Source of the DNA: Oopsacas minuta | Lineage: Eukaryota; Porifera; Hexactinellida; Lyssacinosida; Leucopsacidae | NCBI GenBank assembly: GCA_024704765.1 | Contig: JAKMXF010000346.1 | Location: 6,015 to 70,014 of the forward strand | Length of the DNA stretch: 64,000 bases | Direction: 5' to 3' | Shown: piece by piece, positions 35,762 through 45,156 of the stretch | Position numbering within the stretch: position 1 is the first letter of the stretch | Layout: every line of letters begins with the position of its first letter | Translations under genes and position numbers: made by a program | The notes under the pieces: model-generated | Seen by the model: the letters and a program-made list of their open reading frames with translations, nothing else | Told to the model about the DNA's origin: nothing | Database searches by the model: none

Positions 35762-36988
35762 CTACTCAAATATTAAAGAATTTAATAGTATGTCTTGATC
35801 GATAGTCTGGTAAAGCAAATTTGTACATTTCACCCTGCAGGTGTGTCCGATTCCTCCACATTCCTTACACTTAAGGACATTGCGAAAACCTATCAGAACT
35901 GGATCGCTTTGGCTCAACAGACGGACAAATATATCTCTGGAATTTGTTGTGAATGAAATTTTCCTCGCAAGATGTTCACGATATCTTCGGATTAATTTAT
36001 TGAAGCCTCCACTGTTTCTTCAGAGAAATTCTTTAATCCAAATCCTCCATTACAATCTCGAATTAGTTCAGTGGAGTGAGCAAGTAGACGATGGAGAGAT
36101 GGAGTAACATTTGCCCGAGGAAAGTTAGAGAGTATCGATTCATAGGTGTCCCTACAAAGAGAATTCAGTTTGTCTGTATCTAGCATGATTACAGTTGAAG
36201 ATACGCAATAGAACTGATAAATTACTATGCAAAATATTAATTGGCTCTCTCATATCTTCTGAAATCAAAGTGGAAACCCAATAAATAAAGTTATTTTTAT
36301 TGAGAAAACACTGTCTTGCCATATTTCCAGTTGAAGTTGTTCCTCCATCACTGGATGGTTGATCGATTCTCAGCCCTGTTTTCTCGCATAAGAACTCCCG
36401 GGTAAATTTCATTGAATCCTTTATCACTCTAGAAGTTGGCAACCATTTAAAAGTACCTGAACGCATGTGGTATATAAGAAGCATAAACCAACGAAAGACA
36501 CAAGTATAGGTATGTAGTGGAGATGCTGGTATTATATCAATCTCAGATATGGGTTCGTGTGTTAAACCACAACGATCTTTCGAAGGTAGTAATAAATAGT
36601 TTTCTGTGTCCACAATAGAGAATATTTCCTTTGCTGAAGTTATCGTCCTGTTGATAGGAAACCCTGATCGGACAAGTTCTAAATCTGTTAATTCTGCAAA
36701 ACTTGCAGTACAAAGTTGGCAACTTGCACCACCTGCTCCACTCAGAATACCAGATATTTTCCCATCAAACATTGTTCGGAGAATTTTAACTCTAACATTA
36801 CCATATGGTAGCTCTAGTCCGTCATTTTCAATGTTAGTCACCTCAGGATTGACCATAAGATCCATTGAGAATTTAGTATTCTTTTCGTTTTCCTTTTGAG
36901 CTACTAATGTTATTGGCCTGACACAAAATGGTGAATTAGGAATTTGGTTTGACCAAAGGGCATTTCCATCAGAATCAATAACACAGCC
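35762..36988 (-). pseudogene. RAG1/Transib-like gene, 3' exon (second Asp, zinc ligands, catalytic Glu)
   Basis: The exon starts after a pyrimidine-rich acceptor ending CCGCAG. It reads GCVIDSDGNALWSNQIPNSP, RPITLVAQKE, MFDGKISGILSGAGGASCQL, ELVRSGFPINRT, SPLHTYTCVFRWFMLLIYHM, GGTTSTGNMARQCF, SLHRLLAHSTELI, FSEETVEAS and NKLIRRYREHLARKI. Against the RAG1 core, the Asp of MFDGK takes the place of D708, CQLC of C727/C730, H-x4-H of H937/H942, and the Glu of VEAS of E962. A CCHC-like knuckle, CKECGGIGHT with C and C after it, closes the protein before TAG at 35762. Single-base shifts near 36180 and 36003 break the frame, so this copy is probably a young pseudogene. Confidence 0.75.
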
Positions 36989-39146
36989 CTGCGGAAAAAA
37001 AAATTTTATTTGCTGATTGTTATTGCAAAACATTTTCTAATCCACATTTTAATACTGATTTTGAATAATTTTGTAAAATATACGTATCACGTCTAGTTTT
37101 TTTGCAAAATTATTTTTAAATATTGGTATATTTATCGATGAATGCATGATACCTCTACAAGTAAAATAGTGAAAATCTGCCATTTATAAATTTTTATTGA
37201 TAATATAATCTTAGTTAATAAATGATTTGAATATATTAGTCTGAATCAGGAGTAAATTTCCGTTTTTTTGACATTCTAGCATGAATAACATCAATACAAT
37301 CTCTCTTGAGGCACCAGCAGTAATCAGCCATCATATGAACGTCCCACCTCCCCTGATATCGTGTTTCCATTGTTTTTATGTCTTGGTGGAATCGTTCACC
37401 TTGCTCCTCGGAAACAGCTCCAAGATTCTCTGGAAAATAGTCAATATGACTGTGAAGAAAGTGAACTTTTACACTCATATTGCAGCCGAGATTCTTGTAA
37501 GATTCAATCAACTCATTCACAAGTATTTTATAATTAGGAGATTTCGTATTTCCCAATAAGTTTTTCATGACATCTACAAATGCATTCCATGCACATTTTT
37601 CTTTGCATATCATAGAATTTGAAAAATTATCATCTCGAACAAGTTGTCTTATCTGAGGACCGTCGAATATACCGGCTTTTCTTTTTTCATCACTTAGGTA
37701 GTAAAATTTCTCGGTAATATATTTGAAACAATTTCCTTCTTTATCTAATGCCCTTACAAACTGTTTCATCAATCCTAATTTTATATGAAGTGGTGGAAGC
37801 AAAATCTTGAGAGGATCCACTAGAGGCTCGTGAATAATGTTCTTATCTCCAACATTAAGATTGGTTCTAGCTGGCCAGCTCTGTCTAGAATAGTGTTCGC
37901 TCTTTGCACGACTGTCCCATAAGCATAAAAAACAAAGGTATTTTGTATATCCTGATTGCTGTCCCAAAAGAATGCATATGATTTTTAAGTCACCACAGAT
38001 TACCCAATTGTGCTGGTTATAATTAATTTTATGGAGCACAATTTTCATGTTATCATATCGTTCCTTTAAACTTACTGAATGTCCAATTGGTATGGAACTA
38101 AATTTGTTGCCATTATGAAGTAGAACACATTTCAAACTTTGTTTTGAACTATCAATAAAGAGTCTCCGATCATTAGGTACATACGGACATCCAAGAGCAT
38201 TAACTAGCGGTGAAACATCATGACAAAACACAAATCCGTCTTCCATTATGAAATATTTCAAAAATTCGATCTCTCTGTTCCTATATGAGTAAAATTTTGT
38301 TTCTGGGAGAAGCAAGTTTTTTTCTTTTAGCCTAGAACCTAACAACTCCGCAGATTCTTTAGGTAAATCTAAATCACGTACCAAATCATTTAATTCAGAC
38401 TGATTAAATAACTGTGGAGAATTAGAACGAGATAATACATACGGAATAAAATCCTCATCTTCTCTAATTAATGAATCTCTAGTTTCACAATCATCAATTT
38501 CCGAGATAACATCCAAATTAGTAAATTTTGGAACAGGTACATCAATAGAATGGGGAACGGGTCGTATTGCTGAATGTAAATTTGGATACTTGATCAATGA
38601 CTTGGTTTTAGCATTGAATCCGGAAATATTCGCCATACAAAAGTAACAATCGCTAATGTGATTTTGTGGCTCTCTCCATATCATTGGAATTCCAAAACTT
38701 AAACTCTTTCTGATTCCTTTTGTCCATTGTCTCAAATTTTCTACACAAGATCGGCACACTGTATGTGGAGCACATGTTTTGTCTTGATCACCTAATCTCA
38801 TTCCAAAATATTCTAAATATGCTTTTTTAACAAATCCTGTTATTGCCGTAGTTTGTTTAGAAGTCATAAAACTCCCACAAATATAACAAAAGACGTCTGG
38901 ATCATTACTGCACCTTCTCCGATAAGCCATATGATAATAAAATATCAAAATAGTAGACTATAGTACGATAAAGCTGTATATAACAAAAATAAAAATAAAA
39001 AAATTATGTAGAAAAGAATGGAGTTAAAGGGACTAATTAGAAAATGCAATAAAGCACGCATCTGTTTATTTCAAAAGACAAAATTCACACAAGTATCAAA
39101 TATAATCATTTATTCTAGGGAAGTGTACTTAAAAAAATCGACTTAC
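36989..39146 (-). other. Apparent intron of the RAG1-like gene (2.16 kb) holding the 570-codon ORF
   Basis: A strong donor, AAT/GTAAGT, lies at 39146-39141. The acceptor, a T-rich tract ending CCGCAG, lies at 36990-36989. Joining them keeps phase. Almost the whole interval is occupied by the intact same-strand ORF. The related decayed gene at 15-17 kb has no sequence here, so the interval may equally be an inserted element whose edges can be spliced. The true donor is uncertain because the best-aligning frame (FILFAFKMLSIT) ends about 150 bp earlier. Confidence 0.5.
37236..38948 (-). CDS. Intact 570-codon SEEQGERFHQD-family protein nested in the RAG1-like gene
   Basis: The ORF is uninterrupted; MAYRRRCSNDPDVFCYICGS at codon 7 is the likely start because the family begins there. 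The amino end is Cys-rich, with C21/C24, C65/C68 and C101/C104 pairs (FCYICG, CRSC, CYFC), suggesting zinc sites. The middle has FLCLWDSRAKSEHY and EPLVDPLKILLPPLHIKLGL. The end (from about 513) is SEEQGERFHQDIKTMETRYQ, GRWD, MMADYCWCLKRD and a basic tail. I recognise a multi-copy uncharacterised animal family; a nuclease- or transposase-like role is possible but no catalytic motif is established. The 3-491 fragment is a paralogue. Among transposon-like genes here it is the only long undamaged one, so it may be recently inserted or under selection. Confidence 0.8.
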   Translation of the reverse strand: MIFYYHMAYRRRCSNDPDVFCYICGSFMTSKQTTAITGFVKKAYLEYFGMRLGDQDKTCAPHTVCRSCVENLRQWTKGIRKSLSFGIPMIWREPQNHISDCYFCMANISGFNAKTKSLIKYPNLHSAIRPVPHSIDVPVPKFTNLDVISEIDDCETRDSLIREDEDFIPYVLSRSNSPQLFNQSELNDLVRDLDLPKESAELLGSRLKEKNLLLPETKFYSYRNREIEFLKYFIMEDGFVFCHDVSPLVNALGCPYVPNDRRLFIDSSKQSLKCVLLHNGNKFSSIPIGHSVSLKERYDNMKIVLHKINYNQHNWVICGDLKIICILLGQQSGYTKYLCFLCLWDSRAKSEHYSRQSWPARTNLNVGDKNIIHEPLVDPLKILLPPLHIKLGLMKQFVRALDKEGNCFKYITEKFYYLSDEKRKAGIFDGPQIRQLVRDDNFSNSMICKEKCAWNAFVDVMKNLLGNTKSPNYKILVNELIESYKNLGCNMSVKVHFLHSHIDYFPENLGAVSEEQGERFHQDIKTMETRYQGRWDVHMMADYCWCLKRDCIDVIHARMSKKRKFTPDSD

Positions 39147-40183
39147 ATTAAAATGACATTTGAGTAAAAACGAGACGTGATAGGGGAATTCTGATGACAG
39201 ATTGAGAATCAGCATACTCAAGTTAACTAAAAACAACCCATGGATAATCATCAGCAAATTTGACGCAGGGCAGTGTAATTGATAGCATCTTGAAGGCAAA
39301 GAGAATGAAAATTTTGTATTATATTGTGGGTTCCAATCGAACTGGTTGTAAATTTTATGGCAACCGGAACCATCCAATCCATCTGCGATGATAAGCTCTA
39401 ACAGATATTTTGGACCATCGGGACATAAGTTCGATTCAAGTAATCGTAAAGTTGTCTGTTGTAAGATAGATTTGTATGAGATACCAATTCCTGCTTTAAC
39501 TTGATCATTGTCCCGAATTTCAATGATCTCAGATGATGCTATCATGGTGGCACGATAATCAGCTACTTTGTTGTATGGGGGGAATATAATATTTTCTGGT
39601 TTACATAATTTCCTCATATTAGTGTACTTGCGTTTACCAATCTCAAGAATATCTAGCAAGAACACAGATTTGTCTATCGGCAATCGCTTGACGCTACAAG
39701 CAAATGTCCCATTGGAAAGAAGGTCTTTACATGAATTAGCTGTTCGTTGGTCGTTAGCTTCATTAGAGATTAGTTGTAGAGCATAGGTAGCTATTGTTTT
39801 AGCATGAACATTTTCATTTTCTGCTATAGTAGCGATTAAATCCAAAAGTGGTTTTAATCTACATCTGAGAGCCTTCAGTGCCAATTCAGGCAGAGGTTTT
39901 CTAGACTCCTTTGCAAGGTCAACTGCAAAACCATTCGCTCTTCTCCAATAATACGTTTCTTTGTGGGACTGAAGGGTTGAGTAGAATAAAACAGGAGTGG
40001 TTGCCATGTAGATAGATCGTTACACTTACTGAAAGCATCACGTTCAGACTTCAATTTGCTGAATCTTCTCCGAATTGAGGAGAATTCGCCATCTGAAGGA
40101 TCATATATCTGGGTGAAGGAATCGACTGCAGTTCTGATTGATGGTTGAGAAATAAGAAAATCAAATGCTTCCTGGTTATTCAT
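39147..40183 (-). pseudogene. RAG1/Transib-like gene, 5' exon (first catalytic Asp)
   Basis: ATG 40183 opens MNNQEAFDFLISQPSIRTAV and runs to about 39970. A shift then leads into the 292-codon frame with ETYYWRRANGFAVDLAKESR and, near 39390, LLELIIADGLDGSGCHKIYN. The Asp of ADGLDGSG (codon 39383-39381) aligns with the first catalytic Asp of Transib and RAG1 (D600, in DGMGD). About 25 codons later the better-aligned frame gives FILFAFKMLSIT, implying a one-base deletion in an A/T run near 39325. No RING finger is visible upstream. The exon ends at the GTAAGT donor, 39146. Confidence 0.65.
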
Positions 40184-40719
40184 TTAGAATTTAAAATATT
40201 TGCTTGAAATTTGGTAAATAAAAGTAGTATAATATGAATTGCTGATATTCTGAAATTCTTAAAAATTAACTGGTCGCTCTATTAAAAATACTTGGTGTTC
40301 ATTTGCGGGAGGTTGCGGGAAGCTGGATTTAGTTCTAAATTACAGATAATATCATGACAAATCACCCTAAAACTTGATATTACCTGGCCACGACTGGCCA
40401 CAGTGAGTTTGAGGGGTAATTGGACCAAGGTATAATGTGTCCGGACACACTATGTGACGTCAAAATGAACTGAACCATGGAGAAAATATTCAAAGTGAAA
40501 TACTTAGCTCTTATCATAATTGGGAAGATTATATTCTGAACTAGTAATAGGTAAAAACTTAGAGCTGTCATTCTAATGAGTATTTTTGGATAGAGAGAAT
40601 TATATGCCTATGTGGGAACATAAAATAGAGATGAATAATGAATTCAATTATAGCCATCCACTAAGCATGACATTTGATTACAAAGTAATGGGAATTTCAC
40701 AAAGAAAATTATGATTCCC
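40184..40719. other. Flank of the RAG1-like gene; no TIR found
   Basis: I searched for a Transib/RAG-type CAC terminus and found no convincing pair with the left flank near 35.5-35.8 kb. No other feature is recognised. Confidence 0.4.
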
Positions 40720-41863
40720 AGGTTTCAGACTATGGTGAATTTAATGGTAACATTTTCGAAAGCTTATGCGATGATGAAAAATTCACTCTAAAGCCTATGG
40801 TGAAGCCACTGTGCGTTATTTGCCTGTCTATCATGAGGTTTGTATTAAATATATGCAATGCTGCAAATGTTAAGCCTCAAGGGAAATCTGAAACGCTTTC
40901 TGAGGGTTTGCAATGCATTACAGTCACGAAAAACTTCACAGATCGCCCTCTTTACCCTAATAATGATACTGTTTGGGACAATATCTATGATAAAGCTGAA
41001 AAGATTATCGCTTCATGCGAGCGCTCAGATATTCCTCTATGACGCATTCGTCATGATCGTGCGGATACCGTTTCTCCCGGAAGTAACTATACAACTAAAG
41101 ATGACTACCGCATAGGAGTATTACAGGTTATTTGCGAGAGGGTATCCAGTGAGTTAGACAGGAGATTTCTGAACGAGGAGAATCAGATCGTCTTCCACGG
41201 CCTAAAAGCTCTTACACCCAGCTGCCACAACTTCTGAGAAGTAAATGATATAACTAACCTTTGTAGATAGTACAGCTTAATGTAGGATGACGCTAAACCT
41301 CTCATTTCTGAAATAATGCTTCTTGAAGACATGTACCGCGTGGTGGCTGTGATCATCCAACAGATTTCATTGGCCTAACAACTTTCTTCTGCCACACAGG
41401 TGTATTTCTTTCGTATTCAAAGAGCAGTACAGATTGCTATTATTCTGCCAATCACAGGTAATTCTTGCGAGAGGAGTTTCAGTGTCCTCAGAAGAATCAA
41501 ATCGTATTTGAGAAGTACACTGTGTGAACAGCGAAGCAGTGATATGGCTGTACTAGTAATAAATAGACAGGAACTACATGAACTCAAATAGATATGTTAT
41601 TCGGGAGATTCGAAGAGAAAAAAAGGCTTATAGTACTCAAGTAAGCTGAAATTCAATTACCTACCTATCCTGAAGTTAAAATAGACTATGCTCTTTAATT
41701 TCTCATTATCGTAGTGTTACATAATGACTGTTTTTCTATTACTACCATCTTAATGAAAATTCGTGCAATGTAACAATACCCATGCGACCCTAAGCTGTTG
41801 TATGATTATTATCAGGGGGGGGGCAGTTGCCCCCCCCTACTCAGTATGCTGGCGCCGCCACTG
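40720..41863 (+). pseudogene. Truncated hAT transposon, right half
   Basis: Frame 40797-41042 and the following bases give ITVTKNFTDRPLYPNN and, at 41104-41190, DDYRIGVLQVICERVSSELD with RRFLNEEN, the late middle of ZMYM1-like hAT proteins. Frame 41400-41591 carries LPITGNSCERSFSVLRRIKS and YLRSTL, the dimerisation domain. The right terminus is a G-run/C-run hairpin (about 41813-41838) followed by GCTGGCGCCGCCACTG ending at 41863, a standard hAT end (inverted CAGTGGCGGCGCCAGC). No left TIR was found; the 5' half including the catalytic Asp regions is missing. Confidence 0.7.
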
Positions 41864-43853
41864 TATCCACCTGTGTTTTACCATTCAGTCATACGTGTAG
41901 ACCCAATTATTTCCGTTTGATGGCACTTTAATGTTTTGATTTCTCAATCTCTATTTTTCATTTTTCGAAAATTTTAATATATATAATCCAAATGTCATTG
42001 ATCGCGTTAGTATTTACACTTCATGCAACTTATCCGTGTGAGGGTCCACCCAAAATTATCCATCGTACGCGCTCTCGACGGCCCGGTCTACATCTTCAAA
42101 ATCTACGTTTAGATTCACAATTGTATTTCTCACCAATACATCCGATTTAATAATTTTTTATAACAATACCCATTCATACCTATTTTACTTATTAATCAAG
42201 ATTATTTGATATACTGCTTATATTTGCTGTATAATTTCAACTAGACTAGTATTTCATCATTCAATACCCTCAAGTCCTTGTAATAAGAGAAAGAGCTGTC
42301 GGATGGATTATGGATGAAGGATATCCTGGATTCCCGTATTCCATTTTATAAAGATTGGATTTGGATTTTACTCTTGTGGAAAATGAATTACCCATTGGAT
42401 TTATATCATGATTTGGATCCATCCCGCCCATCTGAATTAAGAGATAATGAGTTTTCAGGTGCCAATCCTGAAAACCCCTCAATACCAGAACCTCTTGAAA
42501 ACATTGAATACTCCCCATTATTTACACTACACTCTAGCAATCAACTAATCATCTCTAAAACGAATTTTGGATGAGAAACCATTTATTTTTCAGAGTCTAA
42601 CATGAAATACCGTATTGGCACCATACATGACCTTGTTTTCAAAATCATGCAATTGATTTCGTTTCACTATGAGTAAGGGATAATCGAGTATGTAGACTAT
42701 ATATATTGATATTTATTATAGTCAACACAGTTTGTTATGGTATTTAACCTGAATGAATTCTCAGAGCAAGGAGCCCTATATCTGGGGCTGGTTCCGTTCA
42801 GTATATACGTATACACGGGGGGGCAAGGGGGGTTACGCCCCCTTGAAAATAATATTAACAATCCTAAGCTCCACTCCCAGTCCTTTGGCTGGACATTTTT
42901 TCTATTTAAATACACAATGTTTCTCGATGTTTGGCTTAAATATTTGGTTAGTTACCAACGGCACACCTTACGATAAATGAATAATTTATAAGTATATATT
43001 CAAAAACATCCTATATTGTTATTAACTCTGTAAGAAGCATAGAATCATTGAGTGGCCGCTGTGGTCATACTATTGAAATCCTGTGTAAAGGTTATTTAGA
43101 GGGCCACATGTGTAAAACTGGATTAATCTAACCTAGCGTCTTCGGACAAGGGGTCACCCGATGGATATATGACAAAATTTGTTGCAATGTTCTGACACAT
43201 TCCTGCTTTGCTATGGAAAATTCTCTTCAAATATTGTCAAGTGACCCAGCAAGTTTTTAGATATGTGATGCTGAAAACGAATCTGGTGTTTAAGAATTGA
43301 TTCAATTAAATTGAATTGGTTCACTAATGGGTGATATCGACGAATTAGCGATGCATTGGTTTAACTTCTTTATTAAGTCTTTAGTTCGAATCAGAAACAT
43401 AAAATATGTGTTATTTATGACTTTTTTTATGAATTCTTTTTGGTACTGCTCAAGACAATTTCTTTATTGTCGATTGTACTTCCTGTAAGAAGTATTCATC
43501 ATTTACTTCATCCATGACTCATTGAATGTATTTTTGCATATATCTACAAAATTTTGTATATCATTGTAACTAACTATTTCTTGAATATACCATTGGTAAA
43601 TATATTCGGAGCAGAGTAATAGTGTATACCTCACCCTTTTCAGAAATAGTCGCAAAGATACTTCTAAACTGAATTTGGAGGTAAATTTATGATACTTGGT
43701 GAAACACAAAAGTAATGAGACTCAATGTGTGAGTTGAGCATAATCACAAATTTTGTATGTCATCTGCTCATGATGACTGTTAATACTACACCATATATTG
43801 TACATAATTCGGTTTATACACAATTCTTATCATTTCTTTTCTGTTATTCATTA
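41864..43853. other. No gene recognised; one G/C-run hairpin
   Basis: At 42818-42845 a GGGGGGCAAGGGGGG run is followed by CGCCCCCTTG, able to fold back; this is probably an eroded transposon end. Overlapping open frames at 42270-42580 and 42697-42980 match no known family. Confidence 0.35.
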
Positions 43854-45156
43854 CAGGGTGACTTGTAAGTCCTGACCCCTATATTTGCAGTTTTACGACA
43901 AGCATAATAAATTTTCTTAGGTTATGATATTTATATATATATGTTGTATATGTATGTAGTCTAGCATAGTTATTAGTTAGAACTGAGTGATATTTCTACA
44001 CGATCCCTTCACTACACAGATGGAAAGACAACGGTCTGCTATAATTGAATTATTTGTTAATGGGAAGCGCCAATGTGACATTATGAGATCATTGAATATC
44101 CCGAAAGAGCGGAGGAAATTTGTCTATAGTACTATCCAGCGTTATCTTGAGACTGGTAGTGTCAAAGACAAAAGTAGAAGTGGACGTCCAATTGCTGTAA
44201 CCACAACCAGGATGAAGAAAATAATCAGAGACAGAATTCGGCGAAATCCACGCCGATCAATGAGAAAAATGTCATCTGAACTCAAATATTGCGTACATCA
44301 GTTCATAAGATTGTGAAAAGTTCCCTGGGTTATCTTACAAACGAAGAAGGGTACACTATCTGTCAACTGCGATTCGACAAAACGATTACTTCGTAGCAAA
44401 AAGCTTCTTAGTCGGCTCGCAGAACATGGCAATCATAATGTTCTGTATTCAGATGAAAAGTTATTCACAATTGAGGAGGCCAGTAACTCTCAAAACGACA
44501 GGATCTTATCTTCTACTGCTTCCACTATAAATGAAGAACTCCGCTATGTTCGGAGAGTCCAAAAGCCACTTTCAGTTATGATTTGGGGAGGGGTCTCCGG
44601 TTTTGGACGGACACCACTGATATTTGTCCCCCATGGTGTAAAATTCAACTCTACAGAATACAAGGATCGTATTTTAGGACCTGTAGTGAAAGACATGGGT
44701 GCTAGCATGTTTAACAAGAATCGATTCTTGTTTCAACAAGATGGGGCCCAGCCCATACAGCTCGCATCACTCAGACCTGGCTTTTCAGAAAATATTCCCG
44801 ATTTTATCACTAAAGAAGAATGGCCACCGTTTAGTCCGGATCTAAATCCCATGGATTTCTCTATATGGGCGATATTGGAGAAAAATGCATGCGCAAAGCT
44901 CATGCTAATATTGCGTCTTTAAAAAGAAGGATCTACTTCGTGAATTGGCTAGAATCCCAGAAGAAACTCTGCGGGCCGCAGTAGAGGCAGTGCCAGGGCG
45001 TCTATGAGCAGTAATCACAAAGAAAGGTGGCTACATTGAATAATTCAATCAAATATAATTAGTTCCAGTATGTGTTTTGAAATATCGATTAGTAAATCTG
45101 TGTAAAATAGCCTACCAATGTGAACAATAAAATGTATAATGGGTCAGGGCTTACAT
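43854..45156 (+). mobile_element. Tc1-like (DD37D type) element, right tip missing
   Basis: The left terminus CAGGGTGACTTGTAAGTCCT follows TA at 43852-43853. Near the right end GGGTCAGGGCTTACA (45141-45155) is the inverted inner part of the same TIR, but the final roughly 14 bp are replaced by unrelated sequence. One plus-strand transposase pseudogene lies between. Confidence 0.75.
44020..45042 (+). pseudogene. Tc1-like DD37D transposase, frameshifted
   Basis: ATG 44020 opens MERQRSAIIELFVNGKRQCD and continues through IQRYLETGSVKDKSRSGRP and DRIRRNPRRSMRKMSSELKY before a shift near 44290. Another frame has LYSDEKLFTIEEAS (first catalytic Asp, about 44450), and the block 44578-44922 gives MIWGGVSGFGRTPLIFVPHG, FLFQQDGA and PPFSPDLNPMDFSIW. 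A one-base change just after QQDGA scrambles the stretch between the two Asp motifs. The gene is close kin to the 28904 element. It is not functional as it stands. Confidence 0.8.

Noticed and set aside
40399-40405. CACAGTG, identical to the RAG recombination-signal heptamer, close to the 5' side of the RAG1-like gene
   Set aside because: It points the wrong way for the right-hand end of an element, no nonamer-like A-rich block follows at 12 or 23 bp, and no partner exists near 35.5-35.8 kb. A 7-bp match is expected by chance.
42270-42980. Several overlapping open frames of 70-86 codons on both strands
   Set aside because: They overlap each other in opposite orientations, match nothing known and have no supporting signals.
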